From: Candidatus Krumholzibacteriia bacterium
GTDB taxonomy: Bacteria > Krumholzibacteriota > Krumholzibacteriia > WVZY01 > JAKEHA01
DNA length: 44,337 nucleotides
Direction of reading: 5' to 3'
Assembly: GCA_029865265.1 (NCBI GenBank)
Contig: JAOUHG010000027.1
Coordinates: forward strand, 1 to 44,337
Within the stretch, counting starts at the first letter, position 1, and every line of letters begins with the position of its first letter. The position numbers and the translations under genes were made by a program. The notes beneath the pieces are model-generated. The model saw only the letters and a list, made by a program, of their open reading frames with translations, was not told where the DNA came from and did no database searches. Shown here one piece after another: positions 7,934-15,801 of the stretch.

Positions 7934-8998
7934 ATGAACGCATTCGCAAATACCGCCGCCACCACCGCCTCCATCTCGGCGGAGTGGAAGCGCGCCGTCG
8001 CTCCCTACCGGCAGCCCCACCTGGGGCGCAGCATCTGGCAGATCGCGAACACGGTGGGTCCGTACATCGGGCTCTGGTTCCTCATGGTCTATGCGCTGGA
8101 GATATCGTACTGGATCACGCTGGCGCTCGCCCTCCCCGCGTCCGGATTCCTCATGCGCTCCTTCATCATCTCGCACGACTGCGGCCACGGCGCCTTTTTC
8201 AAGTCGCGCAGGGCCAACACCATCGTGGGAACGATCACCGCGTTGTTCGCCTTCACGCCCTACGAGCAGTGGCGTCACGAGCACGCCGTCCACCACGCGT
8301 CGGGCGGCGACCTCGACCACCGCGGCATCGGTGACATCTGGACCATGACGGTGGAGGAGTACATGAACGCGCCGCGTCTGCAGCGCTTCCGTTACCGGAT
8401 CCACCGCAGCCCATGGGTGCTCTTCACCTTCGGCGCGTTCATCCAGTTCATGATCCTGCAGCGCTTTCCCCGCCGGCCCATGAGTGCCCGGGAGAAGAAC
8501 AGCATCTGGTTTACCGATCTGTTGATCGCCGGGGTCACCGTGGGACTGTGTCTGTTGATCGGCTGGAAGGCTTTTCTGATGATCCAGATCCCGGTGATGA
8601 TCCTGGCGTCGTCCATCGGCGTATGGCTGTTCTACGTGCAGCACCAGTTCGAGGGTGTGCACTGGTCGCGCCACGAGTCGTGGGATTTCGCGCGCGGTGC
8701 CGTGGAGGGAAGCTCGTTCTACAAGCTGCCGCCGGTTCTGCAGTGGATCAGCGGAAACATCGGGTTCCACCACATCCATCACCTGAGCCCGCGCATCCCC
8801 AACTACTACCTCGAGAAGTGCTACAAGGAGAACCCCATCTTCCAGGAAGTGAGCACGATCACGCTGCGCCAGAGTTTCAAGTCGGCCACCTTCCGCCTGT
8901 GGGACGAGGAACTGCAGAAGCTGGTGGGTTACGCCGGGGTCGACGCCTACCGCAAGCGCCACGGCCTCGCGCCGGGTGCCGCACCCCTGGCCACTTGA
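7934..8998 (+). CDS. Fatty acid desaturase (membrane di-iron, delta-12/omega-6 type)
   Basis: The product has 354 residues and the three histidine boxes of membrane fatty-acid desaturases: HDCGHG (about residues 80-85), HEHAVHHASGG (about 116-126; H-x2-HH), and HHIHHLSPRIPNY (about 279-291). Hydrophobic spans lie near residues 38-75 and 185-230. The HHIHHLSPRIPNYYL context and the spacing suggest the omega-6/delta-12 group, which inserts a double bond into acyl lipids in the inner membrane using di-iron and an electron donor. GAAGGGA precedes the ATG. Expression is probably controlled by the leader just upstream; desaturases are often temperature regulated, but that is an inference here. Confidence 0.92.
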   Translation: MNAFANTAATTASISAEWKRAVAPYRQPHLGRSIWQIANTVGPYIGLWFLMVYALEISYWITLALALPASGFLMRSFIISHDCGHGAFFKSRRANTIVGTITALFAFTPYEQWRHEHAVHHASGGDLDHRGIGDIWTMTVEEYMNAPRLQRFRYRIHRSPWVLFTFGAFIQFMILQRFPRRPMSAREKNSIWFTDLLIAGVTVGLCLLIGWKAFLMIQIPVMILASSIGVWLFYVQHQFEGVHWSRHESWDFARGAVEGSSFYKLPPVLQWISGNIGFHHIHHLSPRIPNYYLEKCYKENPIFQEVSTITLRQSFKSATFRLWDEELQKLVGYAGVDAYRKRHGLAPGAAPLAT

Positions 8999-9137
8999 GC
9001 GAACACTCCGGCACGCGAGGCGCGCGCGCTTCCCGGCGGTTGCTCCTTCGCCCATCTGATGCCTTGACCGCCACCGGCCCGGCCCGTACCTTCGATCGGT
9101 CGGCGGGACCGCAAGCACCCGCCACCGGAAGGAAACC
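8999..9137 (+). promoter_or_regulatory. Intergenic region with candidate promoter TTGACC-17-TACCTT
   Basis: The 139-base gap contains TTGACC (9064-9069), a 17-base spacer and TACCTT (9087-9092). These fit the promoter pattern seen elsewhere in the window. A ribosome site (GGAAGGAAA) precedes the next start. No terminator with a T-run was seen after the desaturase gene. Confidence 0.4.
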
Positions 9138-10154
9138 ATGCGCTACCGTTCATTTGTTGCCGTGCGTCTTGTCGTGGTGGCCTTTCTTGCCGTGGCCGCG
9201 TCGGTCGTATTGGCCGCCACGCCGCGCTTCAATGAGCAGGTCGTGGTGCGCCAGGGCTTCGGATCGGCGCCCGAGCAGTTCGGGCGAGCCGGCATCGAGA
9301 CCAGCAAGAAGTCCACCCGGCTGGTGATGTGTTTCGCGGCCGGTCCCGACGTGATTGCGGTGCACGACCGCGTCAAGCGCGACGTCAAACTCTTCACCGC
9401 CACCGGCGTGTTCCAGCGGGCCATCCCGCTGGTGGTGACGGGCGGCGCAAAGGCCGACACGGTGCGCGCGCGCGACATCGCGGTGGACTCCACCACGCTC
9501 TACGTGCTGGTCGACGACCTTCCCGACGGCTCCAAGGCCATCCCCGCCGCCATGCGCCTGGCCACCTTCGGTCTCGAATCCGGCAAGCCGGAAGCGGTAC
9601 GCTCCCTGGACACTTCCTCGCTGATTCCCGCAGGAGGGGCGAAGTCCGCGCGCGGCGCCGACGCCTTCATCCTGCATCACGACGGCGGACACCTGTGGCT
9701 GGTGGATTCGATCCGTCAGATGGGTTTCGAAATCGTGTTCACCAGTGACACCGTGGCGGAGCTGGGAAAGCACCCGGTCTTCGGGTGGGGTGGCGGCGCC
9801 AACCGTGTCCGCACCGACGACAACGTCTCCTCCATCAACCTGTTGGATGATAGCGGGCAACTGCGGCGCCGGCTGGCCGAGTCCGGCGTCATGGTGACGG
9901 CCTCGCCCTCCGGGGGTGTGTTCGCCGTGCTGCAGTATGTCCCCATCGACGGCAAGATGGACTGGGGCATCACCATCTTCGACGCCGCCGGCGACCGCCT
10001 GGGCATGGCCCCGCGGCCCAACCGCTCGTGGCGCCCCTTCAAGGCCCCGGTGATGGAGCGCAAGTACGAGCTGGTGGAGACCGCCGCCGGGCCGGAACTC
10101 TACGAGCTCTACGCCAACGCCGACGGGGTGCGCGTCGTGCGCTGGGCGCGCTGA
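9138..10154 (+). CDS. Secreted protein of unknown function, beta-propeller-like
   Basis: The product has 338 residues with an N-terminal signal or anchor (RSFVAVRLVVVAFLAVAASV, likely cleavage after VLAA near residue 27). The remainder shows repeated short strands with patterns such as DVIAVHDRVKRDVKLFTATG, DIAVDSTTLYVLVDD and FILHHDGGHLWLVDS. These resemble blades of a six-bladed beta-propeller of the 6-bladed BamB/NHL kind. No catalytic residues stand out. GGAAGG is well placed before the ATG, and a candidate promoter lies at 9064-9092. I do not recognise a specific family; the propeller suggestion is an inference from strand periodicity. Confidence 0.65.
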   Translation: MRYRSFVAVRLVVVAFLAVAASVVLAATPRFNEQVVVRQGFGSAPEQFGRAGIETSKKSTRLVMCFAAGPDVIAVHDRVKRDVKLFTATGVFQRAIPLVVTGGAKADTVRARDIAVDSTTLYVLVDDLPDGSKAIPAAMRLATFGLESGKPEAVRSLDTSSLIPAGGAKSARGADAFILHHDGGHLWLVDSIRQMGFEIVFTSDTVAELGKHPVFGWGGGANRVRTDDNVSSINLLDDSGQLRRRLAESGVMVTASPSGGVFAVLQYVPIDGKMDWGITIFDAAGDRLGMAPRPNRSWRPFKAPVMERKYELVETAAGPELYELYANADGVRVVRWAR

Positions 10155-10171
10155 GCCCCGGGGCTGCGCGG

Positions 10172-10200
10172 TTGACGCCACCCCTGCTCCTAGGTTATTC
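10172..10200 (+). promoter_or_regulatory. Promoter TTGACG-17-TTATTC, nearly leaderless
   Basis: TTGACG (10172-10177) and TTATTC (10195-10200) are separated by 17 bases. The -10 hexamer ends exactly 9 bases before the ATG at 10210, so the transcript would begin at or within a few bases of the start codon. No ribosome-binding site fits in that space, which is consistent with a leaderless message. Confidence 0.45.
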
Positions 10201-10209
10201 TCTTTCACT

Positions 10210-10461
10210 ATGTTAGACGCTATCAAGCTGCCGTTTGTGCTGTTGTGGCGCGGGTGGAAGAAGTTCGCCCACGTCCTCGGTATCATCAACACGCGTATCC
10301 TGCTTACCGTGTCGTACTTTGTCATCATCGCCCTCGCCTGGGTGGGGACGACGCTCGCGCGCGCCGATCTCATCGACCGGCGCATGACACCAAAACCATC
10401 GTTCTATCACCCGCGCGAACCGATGCAGCCGAGCCTCGAGTCGGCCCGGCGATCGTTCTAG
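10210..10461 (+). CDS. Small SxtJ-like membrane protein
   Basis: The product has 83 residues. A short amphipathic start (LWRGWKKFAHVLGIINTR) is followed by one strong membrane segment (about residues 30-48) and a polar tail ending SFYHPREP. This matches the C-terminal half of SxtJ-type proteins that accompany NodU/CmcH-type carbamoyltransferases in many genomes. Those proteins are usually about 130 residues and often lie after the enzyme; here the protein is short and the gene lies 21 bases before it. It may anchor or assist the carbamoyltransferase at the membrane, but its function is not established. Confidence 0.65.
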   Translation: MLDAIKLPFVLLWRGWKKFAHVLGIINTRILLTVSYFVIIALAWVGTTLARADLIDRRMTPKPSFYHPREPMQPSLESARRSF

Positions 10462-10482
10462 CCGCCTTCCCGGAGCCCACGG

Positions 10483-12219
10483 ATGTACGTACTCGGAATC
10501 TCGTGCTATTACCACGACTCGGCCGCATGCCTGCTCAAGGACGGCGAGATCATCGCCGCGGCGCAGGAAGAGCGCTTCACGCGCGTGCGCCACGACCAGG
10601 AATTTCCCACCCAGGCCATCAAGTACTGCCTCAAGCAGGCCGGTATCACCATCGACAGGGTCGACTACGTCGGCTTCTATGACAAGCCGCTCATCAAGTT
10701 CGAACGCATTTTGACAACGTACGTCGCCACCTGGCCGCGCTCGTATCCCTCGTTCATCAAGAGCACGCCGCTGTGGCTGCGCAAGAAACTGTGGATCCCG
10801 CACCTCATCAAGAAGGAGCTGGGCTACGAGGGCGAGGTGCTCATGTGCGAGCACCACATCTCGCACGCTGCCAGCGCGTTCCTGGTGTCGCCGTACCGGG
10901 AATCCGCCATCGTCACCGTGGACGGCGTGGGCGAGTGGGCCACCGCCACCATTTGCAAGGGCGAGGGCAGCGACATCCAGATCCTCAAGGAGACCCGCTT
11001 CCCGCACTCGCTGGGGCTCCTGTACAGCGCCTACACCTACTACCTGGGCTTCAAGGTCAACAGCGCCGAGTACAAGGTGATGGGGCTGGCGCCGTACGGC
11101 GAGCCGAAGTACATGGACCAGGTTCTCGAGACGATCACGTACAACGAGGACGGATCGTTCAAGATGAACATGGACTACTTCGCGTACGACTACGGCCTGG
11201 AGATGACCAACCGGAAGTTCGAGAAGCTGTTCGGCAGGCCCAAACGAGAGCCGGAATCCAAGCTGGAACAGTTCCACAAGGACGTGGCCATGAGCGTGCA
11301 GCGGGTGACCGAAGAGATCGTGCTGCGCATGGTACGCCACGCGCACGAAATCACCGGGTCCAACAACCTGTGCATGGCCGGCGGCGTGGCGCTCAACTGC
11401 GTGGCCAACGGCCGCGTCATCAAGGAGACGCCCTACAAGGATGTGTTCGTGCAGCCGGCCGCGGGCGACGCGGGTGGCGCGGTGGGCGTGGCGACGCACA
11501 TCTACCACTCGGTGCTGGGCAACGAGCGCACGTGGCAGTGGCGGCACGCCTATCTGGGCCCGGAGTACAGCAGCGACGAGATCCGCGGTTTTCTGGACAA
11601 GCAGGGCGTCGTCTATAAGGAGTTCGACGAGGACGGCATGCTGGATGCCACCGTCGCGGCCATGGTGGACCAGAAGACCATCGGCTGGTTCCAGGGGCGC
11701 ATGGAGTTCGGTCCGCGCGCGCTGGGCGCGCGCTCCATCATCGCCGACGCGCGCAACCCCGAGAACAAGAGCGTGGTGAACCTCAAGATCAAGTTCCGCG
11801 AGTCGTTCCGGCCCTTCGCGCCCTCGGTGCTGGAGGAGAAGTGCAGCGAGTGGTTCGACCTGGACGTGCCCAGCCCGTACATGCTGCTGGTGGCCGACGT
11901 GCGCGAAGGCAGGCGCACCATTCCCTCGGTGACGCACGTGGACAACTCGGCGCGCATCCAGACGGTGGACCCGCACACCAACCCGCGCTACTACAAGCTC
12001 ATCAAGCGTTTCGATGAGAAGACCGGCTGCCCGGTCATCATCAATACGTCATTCAACGTGCGCGGCGAACCCATCGTGTGCACCCCCAACGAAGCCTACC
12101 TGTGCTTCATGCGCACCAACATGGACGTACTGGTGATGGACCGCTTCGTCATGTACAAGCCGGACCAGAAGCCGCTCGAAGAGGACGTCGACTGGCGCAC
12201 GCTGTTCGCGCTGGATTAG
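10483..12219 (+). CDS. Carbamoyltransferase, NodU/CmcH/TobZ family
   Basis: The 578-residue protein has the full family architecture. An N-terminal Kae1/YrdC-linked ASKHA domain begins ISCYYHDSAACLL and includes the metal-binding HHISHAASAF (about residues 123-132), the acidic VDGVGEWA (about 146) and GGVALNCVANG (about 301-311). A C-terminal domain includes FGPRALGARSI (about 409-419) and NTSFNVRGEPIVCTP (about 521-535). These enzymes move a carbamoyl group from carbamoyl phosphate, via carbamoyl-AMP, to a hydroxyl on a sugar or natural product. The acceptor is not predictable. No other biosynthetic gene lies beside it apart from the SxtJ-like gene, suggesting a stand-alone envelope-glycan or metabolite modification. 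Confidence 0.92.
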   Translation: MYVLGISCYYHDSAACLLKDGEIIAAAQEERFTRVRHDQEFPTQAIKYCLKQAGITIDRVDYVGFYDKPLIKFERILTTYVATWPRSYPSFIKSTPLWLRKKLWIPHLIKKELGYEGEVLMCEHHISHAASAFLVSPYRESAIVTVDGVGEWATATICKGEGSDIQILKETRFPHSLGLLYSAYTYYLGFKVNSAEYKVMGLAPYGEPKYMDQVLETITYNEDGSFKMNMDYFAYDYGLEMTNRKFEKLFGRPKREPESKLEQFHKDVAMSVQRVTEEIVLRMVRHAHEITGSNNLCMAGGVALNCVANGRVIKETPYKDVFVQPAAGDAGGAVGVATHIYHSVLGNERTWQWRHAYLGPEYSSDEIRGFLDKQGVVYKEFDEDGMLDATVAAMVDQKTIGWFQGRMEFGPRALGARSIIADARNPENKSVVNLKIKFRESFRPFAPSVLEEKCSEWFDLDVPSPYMLLVADVREGRRTIPSVTHVDNSARIQTVDPHTNPRYYKLIKRFDEKTGCPVIINTSFNVRGEPIVCTPNEAYLCFMRTNMDVLVMDRFVMYKPDQKPLEEDVDWRTLFALD

Positions 12220-12235
12220 GGCCGGGGCGTCACGC

Positions 12236-12264
12236 TTGCCCGGCTGTCGGCGCTGTGCTACGCT
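12236..12264 (+). promoter_or_regulatory. Promoter TTGCCC-17-TACGCT, nearly leaderless
   Basis: TTGCCC (12236-12241) and TACGCT (12259-12264) are 17 bases apart, and the -10 ends 9 bases before the ATG at 12274. This is the same geometry as upstream of 10210 and 34933. There is no ribosome-binding site before the protease gene, as expected for a leaderless transcript. Confidence 0.45.
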
Positions 12265-12273
12265 CCGCCCGGC

Positions 12274-14817
12274 ATGAAAAGCGCCAGCGAGTCTAGGCTA
12301 TCCCGCTTCCGAGTCAAGCCATCGCAGCTCCGCTACCGGTGTGATGCGAAGAAGCTTGGCTTCCTTACCACCGACGAGATTCAATACCGGCCCAATATCA
12401 TCGGCCAGGAGCGCGCGCTCGACGCCATGCGCCTCGGGCTTACCATTCGCAGCGCGGGATACAACGTCTTCATCTCCGGTCTCACAGGCACCGGCAAGCT
12501 CACCGCCATCCGCTACATGCTCGACGGCATGGACCTGCGCAGCGAGATCCTGACCGACATCTGCTACGTTCACAATTTTTCCAACGAGGCGGAACCCACC
12601 TGTCTGCTGCTGCCCGCCGGCCAGGGGTGCAGGCTGCGCAAGCAGGTCCACAACCTGCGCGACACCGTCTCCGGATTCATTCCGGCGGCGCTGCGCAGCG
12701 AACAGTTCAAGCGCAAGCAGGCGGAGATCGCCGACAGCATCCGCGGGCAGCGCGACGAGATGCTCCGCTCCCTGGAGAAGGAGGTGAGCGAGCACGGCTT
12801 CTCCATGGTGCAGGTGGAGCACGACGGGTTCGCGCGCCCGGAGCTGGCACCGGTGATCGGCGGGGAGGTGGTCCCCATGGACCGGCTGGCGGGCCTGCTG
12901 GCGACGGGCAAGATCGGCAAGGGTGACTATGACAAGCTGCACAAGGCCTACCCCGAACTGTCGCGCAAGCTGGACGATTTCCTGCTCGCCGCCCGCGAAC
13001 TGGAGCACGACCTCGACCACCGCACCGCGGACCTCGAGCGCGCCTTCATCGAACCGCTCATCGACCAGGCGCTGGACGAGATCAACAAGTCCTTCAAATC
13101 GGAGAAGGTCGCCCGCTTCGTGGCCGACCTGCGCGAGTACACACTGAGCAATCTGCCCATCTTCGTGGCCGTCAAGCCGGAGCGCGAGCGGCGCCGCGAC
13201 ATGCTCCCCTTCGAGGTCAACGTGCTGGTGGACAACACCGGGGTCAGGGAAGCGCCGGTGGTGATCGAGTCGTCGCCCACCTATGTGAACATTTTCGGAA
13301 CCATCGAGCGCCATTTTGGCGCCGACGGCGAACAGACCACCGACCACACACTCATCCGCGGCGGGTCGCTGCTCAAGGCCAACAGCGGCTTTCTGATCCT
13401 GAACCTCATCGACATATTCGAGGAGCCGCTGGTGTGGGTGGCGCTCAAGCGCGTCCTCAAGAGCGAGCGGCTCACCATCCGGGGATTCGATTCGCTGCTG
13501 CTGATGCCCATCGCCGCCATCAAGCCCGAGGAGATTCCGCTGGACGTCAAGGTGGTGCTCATCGGCGACGCGTGGAGTTACCAGATCCTCTATGAGTATG
13601 ACGAGGACTTCCGCTCCATCTTCAAGGTCAAGGCGGATTTCGACAACGAGATGCCCAACAACCTCGCCAACCAGAAGAAGTACGCCCAGTTCATCAAGGT
13701 ATTGTCGCGTCTGGAGAAGCTCCCCGCCTTCCACCGCGACGCGGTGGGTGCCGTCATCGAGAACGGCGTCCGGCTGGCGGGCAGGCGCAACCGCCTGTCC
13801 ACGCGCTTCAGCGATGTGGGCGACGTGGTACGCGAGGCGGTGCACTGGGCGGCCCAGGCGGGATCCAAAGTGGTACGCGCCGAGCACGTGCAACGCGCCG
13901 TCAAGGAGCGTATCAATCGCGTGAGCCTGGTGGAGGACCGGCTGCAGGAGCTGTACAACGACGGCCGCATTCTGATGGACACCTCGGGGGCCAAGGTGGG
14001 CCAGGTGAACGGGCTGGCGGTATACGACTACGGCGACCACTCCTTCGGGCGGCCCAGCCGCATCACCGCCGAGACGGGGGTGGGACGTCTGGGCGTGATC
14101 AACATCGAACGCGAGGCGGAGATGAGCGGCCGCATCCACAACAAGGGCATGCTCATTCTGGAGGGCTACCTGCGGCGGATGTACGCCCAGGACAAGCCCA
14201 TCACCGTCACGGCGAGCCTCTGCTTCGAGCAGGGCTACTCCAGTGTCGACGGGGACAGCGCGTCCAGTACCGAGATGTACGCGTTGCTCTCCAGCGTGGC
14301 CGGAATACCGTTGCGCCAGGACATCGCGGTCACCGGCTCCATGAACCAGAAGGGCGAGGTGCAGCCCATCGGCGGCGTGAACGAGAAGATCGAAGGCTTC
14401 TTCGAGGTGTGCAAGCACCGCGGACTCACCGGCAAGCAGGGTGTGATGATTCCCGCGCTCAACGTGCCGGAGTTGATGCTGCGCGAAGACGTCGCCGAGG
14501 CGATTACCAAGGGAAAGTTCAACATCTACGCCGTCAGCACGCTCGACGAGGGCATCGAGGTGCTCACGGGCATGCCGGCGGGCCGGCGCCGCCCGCGCGG
14601 CCGCTTTGCGCGCGGCACCGTCCACCACATGGTGGATGAGGCGTTGCGGCACTTCCACGAGCAGCTGCGCAGTTCGGAAGACGGGCACGGTGAGGCGGGC
14701 GACAAGCACGAACGCATGAGCGCCTCCGACGAACGGCCACGCCCGCCGCGTCCCACCCGCAGCCGCAAACCCGCGCGCCGGCGCAAGTCCGCGCGCCAAC
14801 CCCGTCGCGCCCGGTAG
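12274..14817 (+). CDS. LonB-like ATP-dependent protease (AAA plus S16 domain)
   Basis: The protein has 847 residues. The AAA part has a Walker A motif, GLTGTGK (about residues 69-75), a long helical insert (about 115-290) typical of the AAA_32 branch, and a Walker B-like LILNLID (about 374-380). The C-terminal S16 protease domain carries the catalytic dyad: Ser662 in DGDSASS and Lys705 in GGVNEKIEG. The 43-residue spacing is the same as in classical Lon. There is no classical Lon N-terminal LAN domain, so this belongs to the LonB/YcbZ-like branch. The last about 30 residues are an Arg/Lys/Pro-rich tail that could bind nucleic acid. It probably degrades damaged or regulatory proteins. queG starts at the base after its stop. 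Confidence 0.92.
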   Translation: MKSASESRLSRFRVKPSQLRYRCDAKKLGFLTTDEIQYRPNIIGQERALDAMRLGLTIRSAGYNVFISGLTGTGKLTAIRYMLDGMDLRSEILTDICYVHNFSNEAEPTCLLLPAGQGCRLRKQVHNLRDTVSGFIPAALRSEQFKRKQAEIADSIRGQRDEMLRSLEKEVSEHGFSMVQVEHDGFARPELAPVIGGEVVPMDRLAGLLATGKIGKGDYDKLHKAYPELSRKLDDFLLAARELEHDLDHRTADLERAFIEPLIDQALDEINKSFKSEKVARFVADLREYTLSNLPIFVAVKPERERRRDMLPFEVNVLVDNTGVREAPVVIESSPTYVNIFGTIERHFGADGEQTTDHTLIRGGSLLKANSGFLILNLIDIFEEPLVWVALKRVLKSERLTIRGFDSLLLMPIAAIKPEEIPLDVKVVLIGDAWSYQILYEYDEDFRSIFKVKADFDNEMPNNLANQKKYAQFIKVLSRLEKLPAFHRDAVGAVIENGVRLAGRRNRLSTRFSDVGDVVREAVHWAAQAGSKVVRAEHVQRAVKERINRVSLVEDRLQELYNDGRILMDTSGAKVGQVNGLAVYDYGDHSFGRPSRITAETGVGRLGVINIEREAEMSGRIHNKGMLILEGYLRRMYAQDKPITVTASLCFEQGYSSVDGDSASSTEMYALLSSVAGIPLRQDIAVTGSMNQKGEVQPIGGVNEKIEGFFEVCKHRGLTGKQGVMIPALNVPELMLREDVAEAITKGKFNIYAVSTLDEGIEVLTGMPAGRRRPRGRFARGTVHHMVDEALRHFHEQLRSSEDGHGEAGDKHERMSASDERPRPPRPTRSRKPARRRKSARQPRRAR

Positions 14818-15774
14818 ATGGTGCACCCCGCGCGCGAGCAGGTTGTCAAAGAGATCGCCCGCGACGTCGGCTTTTCCCTCGTCGGTATCGCGCCCCTCGA
14901 CCCGCTTCCCGAGTCCAACGACACGTTCGCCGCGTGGCTCGACGCCGGCATGCACGGCGACATGGGCTACCTGGCCCGCCATAAACCTCTGCGCGAGGAT
15001 GCCACCGCGTTGCTGCCCGGCGCGCGCAGCGCGGTGTGTGTGGGGCTCAACTACTACCACGATATCGAGGCGCAACAGCGCGGCATGGACGGCGGCGACG
15101 GCCGCGGGCGCTTTTCCATCTACGTGCACGGCCAGGACTACCACGCGGTGATGGACGGCATGCTGGAGGAGTTCGAACAACAACTGCGCGAGGCTTTCCC
15201 CGGCGTGGAGACGCTGGCGTGCTGCGACACCAAGCCGGTTTCCGACCGTGCGCTCGCGATGCGCGCCGGCATCGCCTGGCTGGGAAAGAACAGCAATGTC
15301 ATCTCGCCGGAGTACGGTTCGTGGATATTCCTGGGCGAGGTGCTCACCACGCTGGATCTGCAGCCCGACCAACCGCTGGAGACGCTGTGCGGCAAGTGCA
15401 CGCGCTGCATCGACGCGTGTCCAACCGGTGCGCTCGACACGCCCTTCGTGCTGGATGCGCGCCGCTGCATCTCCTACCTGACCATCGAGAAGCGCGGCGA
15501 GATCGATGCGGAGCTGGCGTCGAAGATGGGCCTCGACGTGTACGGCTGCGACACCTGCCAGAGTGTGTGTCCGTTCAACAAGGTGGCGAGCGAGTCGCTG
15601 GTGTTCAGCCGCGCGGCGCGCAGCCCGTTGATCGACCGCACGCTGGAAGATCTGGTCAATATTTCCGACGATGAATTCCGCGAGGCCACGAAGAACAGCG
15701 CCATCCGCCGCTGCAAGCCGGAAGGGATGCGCCGCAACGCGGGCATCGTGCGCGAGAACCTGCGCGGCGATTGA
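14818..15774 (+). CDS. queG: Epoxyqueuosine reductase QueG
   Basis: The protein has 318 residues. It catalyses the last step of queuosine synthesis, reducing epoxyqueuosine in tRNA, using cobalamin and two [4Fe-4S] clusters. The N-terminal half has the cobalamin-binding reductive-dehalogenase-like fold with the family segment CDTKPVSDRALAMRAGIAWLGKN (catalytic Asp near residue 139). Two ferredoxin-like cysteine sets follow: CGKCTRCIDACPTGA (about 191-205) and CDTCQSVCPFN (about 244-254). Length is slightly shorter than the usual 350-380 because the C-terminal HEAT-like part is reduced. Its ATG follows the protease TAG with no gap, so it depends on that transcript. Confidence 0.95.
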   Translation: MVHPAREQVVKEIARDVGFSLVGIAPLDPLPESNDTFAAWLDAGMHGDMGYLARHKPLREDATALLPGARSAVCVGLNYYHDIEAQQRGMDGGDGRGRFSIYVHGQDYHAVMDGMLEEFEQQLREAFPGVETLACCDTKPVSDRALAMRAGIAWLGKNSNVISPEYGSWIFLGEVLTTLDLQPDQPLETLCGKCTRCIDACPTGALDTPFVLDARRCISYLTIEKRGEIDAELASKMGLDVYGCDTCQSVCPFNKVASESLVFSRAARSPLIDRTLEDLVNISDDEFREATKNSAIRRCKPEGMRRNAGIVRENLRGD

Positions 15775-15801
15775 GAATGGCGACGAGAGTCGTGGCGGGG
15801 A

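Noticed and set aside
12298-15372. Long open frame of about 1,020 codons on the minus strand opposite the LonB-like and queG genes
   Set aside because: Its translation is rich in His, Arg, Val and Leu runs without domains, while the plus strand has complete catalytic motifs. It is a GC-rich shadow.
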